Below are positions 28,644-37,779 of a stretch of DNA of 64,000 nt, in pieces. Source of the stretch: Nitrosospira sp. Nsp14. Its GTDB lineage: Bacteria > Pseudomonadota > Gammaproteobacteria > Burkholderiales > Nitrosomonadaceae. How positions within the stretch are numbered: position 1 is the stretch's first letter; every line of letters begins with the position of its first letter. The position numbers and the translations under genes are program-made. The DNA is taken from NCBI RefSeq assembly GCF_900113575.1, contig NZ_FOPV01000002.1, positions 1 through 64,000 on the forward strand. The letters run 5' to 3'. The notes under the pieces are model-generated. The model worked only from the letters and a program-made list of their open reading frames with translations, was not told the DNA's origin and searched no databases.

Positions 28644-31600
28644 TTATGTCGGGTCCGGAAGTTGTGTCAGCGCGCAGCCCGAGGCATTGACCTGATCTGT
28701 CTTCGCCGTGCCGGGACACCGGTCCGCACTGTCTGCAATTCCATCACCATCGCTGTCGCGCGTTGCTTCGTTAACGGTATAGATCGAGACCCCGCTCAGC
28801 GGAGGCAGGTCGATTGGCCAGTTCACCGGGGTACCTTGTGGAAACAGGTGGTAACGACCACAGTATTCAGGTGCAGTTTCCTCGTCCGGGCACTCGCGGG
28901 AACGTGTAACTCGATCCGGATTAGTAACAAGTTGAGTGCGTACTGTATTCTCGGCGGCAAGAAGTGGAACGATCTCCATATTGGCCACCCACAGGGATTG
29001 ACCAGGCAGAATATTCTCGAAGTCTAACCGCGCGCCGAGGTCCCCAGTCGCAGGATCGCCCGCAATAATTGTCTTCGCAGCGGTAAAGACAAAGGCGTAG
29101 CGGCGCCATTCCGTGCTTCCCGCGAACCCTTCGGACGCTGGCATCAAACGCTCATACAACAACGGGCCGCCGCGGCGGACGAGCGGCTTGATAAATTGCC
29201 CATCCATATCTATTTTCGCGTCAAAGCTGACGCGGTAGGAACGACCGGCTTCTACTGAAAACATTGGCGTATGGGCGAGAGTTACGGTTCCTCCAGCAGT
29301 TATTCGCAAGCATGGGCCGAATTCGCAAACTTGATGAGTTCTCGTTGAAAATGGTTCAGTCTGGTTCCAGGATGACCATCCGCGCATACCTTGTGTAAGG
29401 TCTCCGTTAGGAACGATGTTGCCACCCGCAGCCAGATAGGACGCATAGCCTTCCTGAGCAATTTGCGATGAGCCGACATCTTGTGATACACGCCCTTTAT
29501 TACTCGGGGCACCTTGCCATTCACCTAACGTGTAGGTGAGGTTGTGTGCTGCCCACGATTCGTTCAACATGCGCTTACTGAACAGGGCGGAATAATAATT
29601 TTTTGAAAGAACACCGAAATGGGTCACATCACCCACCTCTCCTTCTATCTTAATCGCGGGAGCCGATGTAGTTGGAAAAAAACTGTTTTCGAATACGTCG
29701 TTATTATTAACATCCCCCGTTGAGGCGATCTTTTGTGTTCGCTCCTGAAAAAAGATCTGATTATTGCGATTCCCGTACAGCAAGTTTCCGACGATCCGGT
29801 TAGAGTACGCGTCATTCACGTGTATCCCATAGTCAGCCCAGGCCACGGTGTTATTTTCTACTGCCATATTTCTAGAGTGGATATCGAGATAGATGCCAAC
29901 TCCATGCGAAAGAGCTCTGGAAATTACTATCCCATCAACATTGCCGCTGACTCGTTCGATCAGATTGGAGGCTATGCGAGTATTTGGCGATGAATAGTTG
30001 ACATAAATGGCGCCACAATCATTTATTTGAAGGCAACTATTTAAGACAGCATTATTTTCTATAACCCCGTTTGCGACAAACTCATTTGCTTGTGTCCAAA
30101 TTCCATTGCTCGCGGAAAAGTTAATGCGATTGCCTTTGATTGTCGCAAACGCTCCTACATAAACCGTGGCATAGGTGGTTGCGGGAAGACTCCAGATGCG
30201 ATCGCCAACGACAGCAACTGCGCTCTGATTAATGTCATTCTCTTCCACCCGAACAATTTTCGCGCCGGGGGCCGAGATGGCATCGCGCCCGGTTTGCCGA
30301 ATGCGATTGGAGATGATGCTGACGTTCCGGGCATTAGTAGCAACTATTCCCTCGCGTACGGTATTAGAAATACTTGCAGAGCGTAGAGTCAAATTCTGTG
30401 TATCCGTGAGATCGAGACCTACGGCTGTGTAACGGACGTCTATTCCCTCTACAACGATATTGGCTCGCCCCGAGAGGTCGATGCCTTTTTCGAGGACGCT
30501 CAGGCGCATCTGACGGGACGGGGCATTACTGTCAGGTACCCAAGCATAGGTAGCGGCTGTGTTCGAATCGTAGAGCCATTCACCAGGCGAGTCCAGCATA
30601 ACTAACTCATCAAGCAAAAAATAACCCTGCCCCTTCTCGATTTGATATCGGGTGGCGGGTTCGAAATGAAGCCTATCACCGTCAACGCGGGTTATCGTTA
30701 CCTCGTCGAGATGCCATGGGGCCGTGCGGATACGAAGTCGATTGCCCGGTCTGGGCATCGTTCCATCCGACAGTTTGAGACTGGAACCAATATCGATATA
30801 CGTACTTCCAATAGCCCCATTACTCTGTGAGACGGAATTACCGTTTCCCGCAGCTCTGGCATAAACAGAGTTCGGGCTGGTCGCATCATGACCGCGATTC
30901 GGGTGGTGTGCGGGAAGCAAAGGTAGATCGCCAGCCCATGCACCGAGGGGCGTAGCAAAAGCGGGTGTAAGACTTGCACTGCGGAAGTGAAACTTAACCC
31001 CTTCAGGGGGATTCTCGATGTCGAGTCTTGCATCGGTTACGTCGGAGCGTGGGATAAAGGCAATAGAGATTTTTTGCCATGCTCCGGTTCCAGCTATCCA
31101 TTGCACGGCAGAAATGGGATCGTAGGGAGGACTACCGCGCCTGACCAGTATCTTCACCTGGATGCCCGCTGGAGCCCGTAATGAAAGCCCCGCCCGGTAA
31201 GCAACCCCGCCTTGCACCTGAAACGTATTGCTGTTTACGAGGCTACCGCCCGGCTTCACACTGCTGGTGAACGCGGCGCAACCACTCGGTGAATCTGGAC
31301 AATTGGCCTCGTGGACAAGTTTTTGATCTCCGGCCGCGGACCAGGAGCTCCAACCTGCCACTTCCGATGCAAGTGAGCCATTCTGGAGTTTCTCGTTGGG
31401 CCACGCGGCCTTGTCAATGGTATCGCTGTGACGAAGCCAACTATGTGCGTCGATAACCTGACTGCCATCAATGGACGGAGGCGTACCGCAGGCCGAGGAC
31501 GCTGCACGAATGGTGATCGGTAGACCGGCGGTGCCAGAGTTATTGAGTCGAAGTGTCTGGATCCACTTGCTCCCACACTGGAGCTCTACGATGTCTCCGG

Positions 31601-31796
31601 GAGAAAGCGTTGCAGCTGCCAGACGGTTAAGGCTTTGCCAAGGGCCATCAGTTGATGTACTCGCCGCCCTGGCGAGGCGTTTTCCGGACCACATATCGTT
31701 ACCGAGCTTGGAGTCGATATAATAAGTTGTTGCGTACGCGTGGTGATGGGCAATAAAAAGAGAGAAGATAACGGCGAATTGTTTGATAGCGTTCAT
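28644..31796 (-). CDS. Large secreted parallel beta-helix protein with two CBM-like domains
   Basis: This 1050-residue protein starting at ATG 31796 has a signal peptide cut after AYA (about 22). Two related jelly-roll-like segments lie at about 137-280 and 795-945, both with a GWSSW start and a VRRG motif, resembling CBM4/9-type domains. Between them a right-handed parallel beta-helix runs about 440-720, with the repeats NVSIISNRI, VEENDI, VIENNAV and AVENNTV. The C-terminus carries a calcium-binding thrombospondin type 3 repeat (DSDGDGIADSADRCP, 1014-1028). Such helices are common in polysaccharide lyases, epimerases and adhesins; no catalytic set is evident. The frame extends to 32060, but those 88 residues contain no signal and look like leader. 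A promoter and riboswitch-like leader precede it. Confidence 0.8.
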   Translation of the reverse strand: MNAIKQFAVIFSLFIAHHHAYATTYYIDSKLGNDMWSGKRLARAASTSTDGPWQSLNRLAAATLSPGDIVELQCGSKWIQTLRLNNSGTAGLPITIRAASSACGTPPSIDGSQVIDAHSWLRHSDTIDKAAWPNEKLQNGSLASEVAGWSSWSAAGDQKLVHEANCPDSPSGCAAFTSSVKPGGSLVNSNTFQVQGGVAYRAGLSLRAPAGIQVKILVRRGSPPYDPISAVQWIAGTGAWQKISIAFIPRSDVTDARLDIENPPEGVKFHFRSASLTPAFATPLGAWAGDLPLLPAHHPNRGHDATSPNSVYARAAGNGNSVSQSNGAIGSTYIDIGSSLKLSDGTMPRPGNRLRIRTAPWHLDEVTITRVDGDRLHFEPATRYQIEKGQGYFLLDELVMLDSPGEWLYDSNTAATYAWVPDSNAPSRQMRLSVLEKGIDLSGRANIVVEGIDVRYTAVGLDLTDTQNLTLRSASISNTVREGIVATNARNVSIISNRIRQTGRDAISAPGAKIVRVEENDINQSAVAVVGDRIWSLPATTYATVYVGAFATIKGNRINFSASNGIWTQANEFVANGVIENNAVLNSCLQINDCGAIYVNYSSPNTRIASNLIERVSGNVDGIVISRALSHGVGIYLDIHSRNMAVENNTVAWADYGIHVNDAYSNRIVGNLLYGNRNNQIFFQERTQKIASTGDVNNNDVFENSFFPTTSAPAIKIEGEVGDVTHFGVLSKNYYSALFSKRMLNESWAAHNLTYTLGEWQGAPSNKGRVSQDVGSSQIAQEGYASYLAAGGNIVPNGDLTQGMRGWSSWNQTEPFSTRTHQVCEFGPCLRITAGGTVTLAHTPMFSVEAGRSYRVSFDAKIDMDGQFIKPLVRRGGPLLYERLMPASEGFAGSTEWRRYAFVFTAAKTIIAGDPATGDLGARLDFENILPGQSLWVANMEIVPLLAAENTVRTQLVTNPDRVTRSRECPDEETAPEYCGRYHLFPQGTPVNWPIDLPPLSGVSIYTVNEATRDSDGDGIADSADRCPGTAKTDQVNASGCALTQLPDPT

Positions 31797-32211
31797 AAGG
31801 GATTTCTGAATCGGATCGCCATGCGAATATGGGAAGTACGTCATGGTCTTATTGGGATTTAATCGCAGCCCCATGCGGGTACAGACTTTTAATAAACTCA
31901 AGGGCAAATACCAAAGCTTTTTCACAACCGTTCGAGCGGTAAAATGGAGCCCTGCGCGGCTATGTATCAACCGGGGGTTTACACTTACAGAAGGGCGAGC
32001 AATGGAGGCGGAAAAAATGCCGCCATGGGACAGATTTCTGGGTTTGCTACTGGAATTCACGTTCAGTTCCTCCTCTAGAAGCGAGGCCGAACCGCGTGAT
32101 GACGCTGCATTGAACGAAAACTAGACGGACGAAACGGAAACACAATCCGTACCATCTAAGCATTTTCGATAAATAGCTCTTCGCCGCAAGAAGCGGTGAA
32201 ACGAGTCGCGT

Positions 32212-32296
32212 TATCTGGCAGTCCTGCCGTCATGGGGCTTTTGCCCGGTAGACCGATGACTTTGCGTCGCCCGCTTTCGCGGGGTATGCCCTTTAC
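32212..32296 (-). promoter_or_regulatory. GEMM-I (cyclic-di-GMP-I) riboswitch-like leader
   Basis: Read on the minus strand, the segment holds AGGGCAUACC, then a CCGC-GAAA-GCGG hairpin with a GNRA loop, then GACGCAAAG. A second stem follows (GUCAU paired with AUGAC, enclosing GGUCUACC and a CGGGC-AAAA-GCCC-like tip), and the 3' end UGCC can pair with the initial GGCA. These are the landmark conserved parts and order of GEMM-I RNAs: GNRA loop, ACGCAAAG strand, CUA receptor-like bases and closing P1. The 3' linker (GGCAGGACUGCC) deviates from the usual form. A promoter match lies just upstream on the same strand, and the beta-helix gene is downstream. Ligand (c-di-GMP or cGAMP) and on/off sense cannot be read from the sequence. 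Confidence 0.65.
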
Positions 32297-32324
32297 AGAT
32301 TAAAAATCTGGTACACCTCTTACG

Positions 32325-32354
32325 GTATAAATGACGAAAAGTTGAATCTGGCAA
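32325..32354 (-). promoter_or_regulatory. Putative sigma-70 promoter of the riboswitch-led transcript
   Basis: On the minus strand, TTGCCA (32354-32349) and TTATAC (32330-32325) are 18 bases apart. Transcription would start near 32318, about 20 bases before the riboswitch-like element, which supports its being transcribed in this direction. Confidence 0.5.
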
Positions 32355-32891
32355 AACTATACATAATCTTGAAATATCCTTAAGTTAAAAAAGAGGGAAA
32401 TTTAAGCTTCTTTTTGGCAAAAACGGCTGGGCTGGTTCGAAGACATGCCCCGGCATGTTACGAATCCCTCTAAATCTCCTATCCTCCTACCGAGAGTTTG
32501 TTTAGAGAATATTGTCCCGCTAATAGGAAGGGGACGCGTGTAGCACTTCTGTTAACAGCGCAACGCGGATTGGTGTTACACCTTGTATGTCAAGTGTGAG
32601 AGCGTCTTCGAGAGGATCACAAATGTTGCGGCTGGTTAAACAAATTGAGGATTTTCAATGCATACTACGGAGGGCGATCTTCTCGAGCCCTTGCAAATCC
32701 AAATTTTTCACAAAAGTATCAAGATCAGCTTGAGTACGGTGGATTATCGCAACTAATATTAGTTTATGCTAGTGGTAGAGCTAATAGCGAATTGCCCCAG
32801 CCTTTGATGTCAGGCTCTGATTGGAGGGATTAAGCGTGCTCTCAGTGGGGACAAGTCTTTCAGTATTAATAATGTTTGCGATGCTAAAGAG

Positions 32892-34049
32892 ATGAGATTG
32901 AAACAGCCAAAAATATATCTGGTCGCGGGAGCCCGGCCAAATTTCATGAAAATTGCCCCCATCGTACGTGCGCTGCAGACTCATGGCCGCCTGACTTACA
33001 GCATTATTCACACCGGGCAGCACTACGATCGCGAGATGAATGACGTATTTTTTGAAGAACTCGGTATTCCCGAGCCCGATACTTTTATGGGCGCTGGTGG
33101 GGGCAGCCATTCTCAGCAGACTGCCAAAATCATGGTGGCTTTTGAGGAGTTGTGTCAGAGTGACCGCCCCGACGCCGTGCTGGTGGTGGGTGACGTGAAT
33201 TCGACGTTAGCCTGCGCAATTGTCGCGAAAAAGCTGAACCTTATCGTCGCGCACGTAGAGGCGGGTTTGCGCAGCGGTGACATGACCATGCCTGAAGAAA
33301 TCAATCGTCTGGTTACCGATAGCATCTCTGATTTATTTTTTGTTACAGAGCCGAGTGGAATTGCGCACCTTAGACGCGAAGGCAAGCAAGATGGCGCGAT
33401 ACACCACGTAGGGCACGTGATGGTGGATAATTTGCTGTATCAGGTAACAAAGTTGGAGCGGGCCGATACTGCCGCGTTTGACACTACCGGTTTCAAGACT
33501 GCCAACACCGCTGCTGGGGGCCGTTATGGAGTAATTACATTGCATCGCCCGAGCAACGTGGATATCCCATATACGATGAGGAAGATATGCCACGGGTTGA
33601 AGGAAATTTCGGCTGAGCTGCCGCTGATATTTCCAGTACACCCGCGCACCCAAGGAAATCTTGAAAAATTCGATATCGATCTTGGGCCGAATATTACATT
33701 GGTGGGACCGCAGGCCTATATGGCCTTTCTCAATCTATGGAAAGACGCCGCTGTGGTGTTAACCGACAGCGGCGGCCTGCAGGAAGAAACCACCGCGCTC
33801 GGTGTACCATGTATTACTATTCGAGAGAACACCGAGCGTCCGGTAACAATAGATGAAGGTTCTAACGTACTGGTTGGCACCGACCCCGCACGTATCGTCG
33901 CAGAGGTGCGCAAGGTGCTGCGTGGCGAAGGCAAGCAGGGGCGCCGACCGCATCTCTGGGACGGCAGAGCAGCTGAGCGAATTGTGGGGATACTCGCGAC
34001 AGAACTGGGAGTTGATGAGCACAACGCTGAATCGTTGGATGCGTTTTAA
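32892..34049 (+). CDS. wecB: UDP-N-acetylglucosamine 2-epimerase
   Basis: This 385-residue, non-hydrolysing type enzyme interconverts UDP-GlcNAc and UDP-ManNAc. Motifs include HTGQHYDREMNDVFF (36-50), GDVNSTLAC (about 99), HVEAGLRS (about 120), TDSGGLQEET (about 293) and TERPVTIDEG (about 316). Length and motifs match active WecB. It is cytoplasmic and likely supplies ManNAc-type donors for the GT26 enzyme. galE follows after 100 bases. Confidence 0.94.
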   Translation: MRLKQPKIYLVAGARPNFMKIAPIVRALQTHGRLTYSIIHTGQHYDREMNDVFFEELGIPEPDTFMGAGGGSHSQQTAKIMVAFEELCQSDRPDAVLVVGDVNSTLACAIVAKKLNLIVAHVEAGLRSGDMTMPEEINRLVTDSISDLFFVTEPSGIAHLRREGKQDGAIHHVGHVMVDNLLYQVTKLERADTAAFDTTGFKTANTAAGGRYGVITLHRPSNVDIPYTMRKICHGLKEISAELPLIFPVHPRTQGNLEKFDIDLGPNITLVGPQAYMAFLNLWKDAAVVLTDSGGLQEETTALGVPCITIRENTERPVTIDEGSNVLVGTDPARIVAEVRKVLRGEGKQGRRPHLWDGRAAERIVGILATELGVDEHNAESLDAF

Positions 34050-34149
34050 ATTGAGAGGCGTGATCGATGAAATCGAGAATGATATTCCCGGTGGAACTTC
34101 AACCCGGCTTCACTCAAGTTTGTATGCCTGAAATCTTCGGTTGCGTCTG

Positions 34150-35220
34150 ATGGCCACTATTCTTGTCACTGGGGGAGCGGGATACATTGGTTCGCATACC
34201 TGCGTCGAATTGCTCAATGGGGGTTTTGACGTTGTCGTTTTCGATAATCTTTGTAACAGTCATCCCGAGGCCCTGGCGCGGGTTCAGCGGATAACCGGCA
34301 AACGGCTCCACTTAATAAGAGGTGATTGCCGCGATCGCACGGCGTTGGCGGCAGCGCTGCGCGATAGCGGGGCAAGTGCGGTAATACACTTCGCTGGCCT
34401 TAAAGCTGTAGGAGAGTCAGTCAAGCAGCCACTGGCCTATTATGACAATAACGTGGTCGGCACCCTCCGGCTTCTCGAAGCGATGAGGGAGTGTGAGGTG
34501 CGAAAGCTGGTATTCAGCTCCTCGGCAACGGTTTATGGCGACCCGAAGTGGTTGCCCCTGACTGAAAACCACCCGCTTTCCGCAACCAATCCCTATGGGC
34601 AAAGCAAGTTGATGGTGGAGGAGATCTTGCGCGATCTGCACCGCAGTGACCCCTCCTGGCACTTGGCCATTCTCCGTTATTTCAACCCCGTTGGGGCGCA
34701 TCCCAGCGGCCTGATCGGAGAAGATCCACTCGGCACGCCGGATAACTTGATGCCATTCGTGGCTCAGGTGGCGGTCGGCAGGCGGGAGATCCTCAACGTG
34801 TGGGGCAGCGATTATCCAACGCCGGATGGGACCGGCGTCCGCGATTACATCCATGTGGTTGATCTGGCCTTGGGTCATATCAAAGCCCTACAAGCCCTGG
34901 ATATGATGGATGACTCGACCGCTCGACAGCCAACCGGCTGTTTGACCGTGAATCTGGGGACGGGTACGGGTTACAGCGTTCTGGATATGGTCCATGCTTT
35001 CGAAAAGGCAAGCGGGCGGCGGGTGCCCTACAGGATTGCGTCCAGGCGTCCTGGTGATATTGCTTCTTGCTACGCGGACCCTAAGCTTGCACGTGAACTG
35101 CTGGGTTGGCAGGCAGAACGAGGCTTGGAAGAGATGTGTGCGGATGCATGGCGATGGCAGAATACCAATCCCGCCGGCTACAGAGGCGGAGACTCAAGAG
35201 AGGGTGCCGCCACAGGCTAA
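34150..35220 (+). CDS. galE: UDP-glucose 4-epimerase
   Basis: This 356-residue SDR enzyme has the NAD-binding GGAGYIGSHT (8-17), Ser/Thr at SSSATVYG (123-130), Y149/K153 (YGQSK) and NPVGAHPSG in the C-terminal substrate domain, all typical of GalE. It interconverts UDP-glucose and UDP-galactose, or the N-acetyl forms. The ATG at 34150 gives the standard N-terminus; a TTG three codons earlier is unlikely. It precedes manC by 56 bases. Confidence 0.94.
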   Translation: MATILVTGGAGYIGSHTCVELLNGGFDVVVFDNLCNSHPEALARVQRITGKRLHLIRGDCRDRTALAAALRDSGASAVIHFAGLKAVGESVKQPLAYYDNNVVGTLRLLEAMRECEVRKLVFSSSATVYGDPKWLPLTENHPLSATNPYGQSKLMVEEILRDLHRSDPSWHLAILRYFNPVGAHPSGLIGEDPLGTPDNLMPFVAQVAVGRREILNVWGSDYPTPDGTGVRDYIHVVDLALGHIKALQALDMMDDSTARQPTGCLTVNLGTGTGYSVLDMVHAFEKASGRRVPYRIASRRPGDIASCYADPKLARELLGWQAERGLEEMCADAWRWQNTNPAGYRGGDSREGAATG

Positions 35221-35276
35221 GGCACCCTGGCCCCGCGGGAGCGGGTACGGCACTGCATGCAAATTTCGTTTTAAAA

Positions 35277-36752
35277 ATGATCGATAAGCCCAATACTCAC
35301 CTCCAAAATCCTATGCAAATACTCGTTCCCGTTGTCCTGTCTGGCGGCTCCGGTACACGCCTTTGGCCGCTTTCCCGCGAAAAGTATCCAAAACAGCTCC
35401 TGCCCCTGATCGGGGATGATTCGCTATTGCAGGCTACGGTTCGTCGCATGGAGGGCATGGCAGGCGTGCAGCTCGGGGTGCCACTCGTGCTTTGCAATGA
35501 GGAATACCGTTTTATCATCGCCGAGCAATTGCGGTTGCTGGAAACAAAAGGCTCAATAGTGCTTGAACCAGTGGGACGCAACACCGCGCCGGCGTTGACT
35601 CTGGCTGCGCTTGCGGCGCTTGGTTCGGGAAATGATCCCGTCCTGCTGGTGATGCCGGCCGACCATGTGATTTCTGATATCACCACTTTTCAAGTGGCCG
35701 TCCGGCATGGGATGACGCTTGCAGAGGCAGGCGATATCGTTACCTTTGGCATTACACCTGACTCGCCCGAGACAGGTTACGGCTATATTCAGGGGGGCGA
35801 GTCGGTTGGAATGGAAGGTGCGCGCAGCATAGCGCGGTTCGTGGAGAAACCCGATCTTGCTACCGCGCAGGCTTATCTTGACGACGGATCCTATTTTTGG
35901 AACAGCGGCTTATTTATGATGAGAGCCTCGGTGTGGCTCTCGGCCATTGGGTCCTGTCGGCCGGATATTTTATCCGCCTGCCGCGCCGCTTGGGATAAAG
36001 GGTCGATCGATGGCGATTTCTTACGGGTAGACAAGGATGCGTTCACGCAGTGTCCGAGCGATTCGATCGACTATGCGGTGATGGAGCGCATAACCGCGAA
36101 CGACAGCACCCTGCCAAGGGGCGTGGTTATTCCGTTATCCGCCGGATGGTCCGACGTAGGCGCCTGGGATTCGCTGTGGCAGGTATTGCCCAAGGATCGT
36201 GAGGGTAACGTCACGCAAGGTGATACGCTGTTGCACGAATGCCGCAACACGCTCGTCATGGCGGAACATCGCCTGGTGGCATGCGTAGGAATAGAAAATA
36301 TGGTCGTGGTTGAAACGCCCGATGCCGTTCTTGTCGCCCACATGAGCAACACCCAGCACGTAAAGACAATAGTCGACAGTCTCAAGCGGGAAGGGCGACC
36401 CGAGGGCCAATTGCATCGAAAGGTCTTTCGTCCGTGGGGTTGGTACGATGGTGTTGATGCGGGCGAGCGCTTCCAGGTAAAGCGAATTGTTGTCAAGCCC
36501 GGCGCCGCCCTATCGTTGCAAATGCATCATCATCGTGCCGAGCACTGGATTGTCGTCCGAGGCACGGCGCAGGTGACGCGCGGGGACACAAGTTATCTTG
36601 TATCGGAAAACGAGTCCACATTTATCCCGTTAGGCACGCGTCACCGATTGGAAAATCCCGGGTGTGTGCCCCTCGAGATGATCGAGGTTCAATCGGGCTC
36701 GTATCTCGGCGAGGATGATATTGTTCGGTTTGAGGATGTTTACGGGCGATAA
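35277..36752 (+). CDS. manC: Mannose-1-phosphate guanylyltransferase / mannose-6-phosphate isomerase
   Basis: This bifunctional type-II protein has about 491 residues. The N-terminal nucleotidyltransferase has GGSGTRLWPLSREKYPKQLL. The C-terminal cupin has the isomerase motifs GWYDGVDAGERFQVKRI and the metal-binding QMHHHRAEHW. It makes GDP-mannose, the substrate of gmd, and so links this block with the fucose genes upstream. The start is uncertain: ATG 35277 was used and ATG 35313 is equally possible. Confidence 0.93.
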   Translation: MIDKPNTHLQNPMQILVPVVLSGGSGTRLWPLSREKYPKQLLPLIGDDSLLQATVRRMEGMAGVQLGVPLVLCNEEYRFIIAEQLRLLETKGSIVLEPVGRNTAPALTLAALAALGSGNDPVLLVMPADHVISDITTFQVAVRHGMTLAEAGDIVTFGITPDSPETGYGYIQGGESVGMEGARSIARFVEKPDLATAQAYLDDGSYFWNSGLFMMRASVWLSAIGSCRPDILSACRAAWDKGSIDGDFLRVDKDAFTQCPSDSIDYAVMERITANDSTLPRGVVIPLSAGWSDVGAWDSLWQVLPKDREGNVTQGDTLLHECRNTLVMAEHRLVACVGIENMVVVETPDAVLVAHMSNTQHVKTIVDSLKREGRPEGQLHRKVFRPWGWYDGVDAGERFQVKRIVVKPGAALSLQMHHHRAEHWIVVRGTAQVTRGDTSYLVSENESTFIPLGTRHRLENPGCVPLEMIEVQSGSYLGEDDIVRFEDVYGR

Positions 36753-36769
36753 AAATTTGGAGACATGAG

Positions 36770-37285
36770 CAATAACCAGCAATGCCACCCATTTCAATGG
36801 GAGGATCCCTTACATTTAAAGTCACAATAGAATCTGGAGCGGAACGCCCGTTTTGCGATAGACGTATCGTCTTCACATGCCGTTTTATAGTTACATTCGC
36901 GTCATAACTTGTTTCATGCATAGCCATAGCGTGTGTTCCATAAGTATATGGAGCTCGCGCAGTTATAGTCCACTCACGTACTCCCAGCGCACCCTGCCCA
37001 CCGTTCATCAAATAACTTTCGTATACCTCTGGCCGCTGTTTCAGCTGCTTTACTTGCTCACCTGAGCACAATCCCAGCCCATGGTCGGCTTCTTCCATTG
37101 ATAACGGTCTATTCGCCCAAGGCATCTGGCGTATCGCGTCCCACCGATGCATCGCCCGGACTTCCCTGAGCACTACACAGTCTTTACCCCCGGTCCAAGC
37201 GCTACTTCGTTGTGCAAAATTGGTAATCCTTACAGCAGTAATAGACCCTAGCCCATGGGGGCGATATCTGTATCAGGGCGATCCT
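36770..37285 (-). pseudogene. Unidentified minus-strand open frame, possibly a truncated gene
   Basis: The minus strand from about 37280 is open for more than 170 codons with protein-like sequence (for example MEEADHGLGLC, YESYLMNGGQGALGVREW, HAMAMHETSYDANVTIK, IVTLNVRDPPIEMGG). The frame then runs on into the antisense of manC to 36622, which suggests that the true 3' end has been lost. Starts are poor (GTG 37173 or ATG 37152) and no ribosome-binding site is clear. I do not recognise the family. The frame could be a chance product, but its composition looks more like a gene remnant than a shadow. Confidence 0.35.
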
Positions 37286-37330
37286 CGACGGAGAACCGTG
37301 TTGTTTACCCCTTGAGAATCACAGGGAAGA

Positions 37331-37487
37331 ACGTGTCTGTCTAGAGGAAGCGTATGGATGAGCTGCAACCTGGACGTGGTTAGACCAGACCGAACGGCCT
37401 ATTGACCACTTTACAATGAAGAGTATCGTAGAGGAATATCAACGGTTGTGTAGGCAGTTGATTCTGTTATAAGCGACTGTTTATAAA
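37331..37487 (+). repeat. Structured tandem repeat, copy 1
   Basis: A 78-nt core (37331-37408) contains GGATGAGC, a CTGG-11 nt-CCAG hairpin and a GACCGAACGGCC segment ending in TATTGACC. A second conserved block, TGTTATAAG to TTTATAAA, starts exactly 134 nt after the core start. The core matches copy 2 at 57 of 78 positions without a gap by my count. Strand of function is unknown; the next forward genes are the PEP-CTERM pair. Confidence 0.8.
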
Positions 37488-37559
37488 TATCATTTTATTT
37501 TCTTTCGCATCTCTGCATAAGCAACCTGACACAACCGGTTCCTGTTCTTGGGATCGTTA

Positions 37560-37716
37560 TATTGTCGTTTTAGACGAAGCTTATGGATGAGCTGCCGTCT
37601 GGGTGTTTTCTAGCCAGACCGAACGGTCTATTGACCGATACGCCGCAGAAGGTAAGCTGTGTGAGCGTCGAGACTGTAACCCTCGGCCCTCGATGTTTTA
37701 AACTATTGTTTAAAAA
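37560..37716 (+). repeat. Structured tandem repeat, copy 2
   Basis: The core at 37560-37637 can form a perfect GTCTGG/CCAGAC stem with an 11-nt loop. GACC-GAAC-GGTC follows, and its GGTC arm can pair instead with the next GACC. The tail block TGTTTTAAAC to GTTTAAAA again starts 134 nt from the core start. It is 63 of 78 identical to copy 3 with no gap. It lies 229 bases after copy 1. Confidence 0.85.
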
Positions 37717-37779
37717 TCAGGTTGATCTTATTAGCGCGCGGTAGCGAAAGGCCTCCCGTGTACCATTGAGGCATAAGAA

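Larger units (their letters stand above)
31797..32891. other. Intergenic region between the beta-helix gene and wecB
   Basis: The left part is the long minus-strand leader: about 415 bases from the riboswitch-like element to the chosen start codon, including an 88-codon in-frame extension. The right part, 32355-32891, has no convincing gene. It has an ACATGCC/GGCATGT inverted repeat at 32443-32458 and no obvious promoter for wecB. Confidence 0.5.

Noticed and set aside
31797-32060. N-terminal extension of the beta-helix protein to 32060
   Set aside because: The 88 extra residues are not conserved-looking and would bury the clear signal peptide at 31796.
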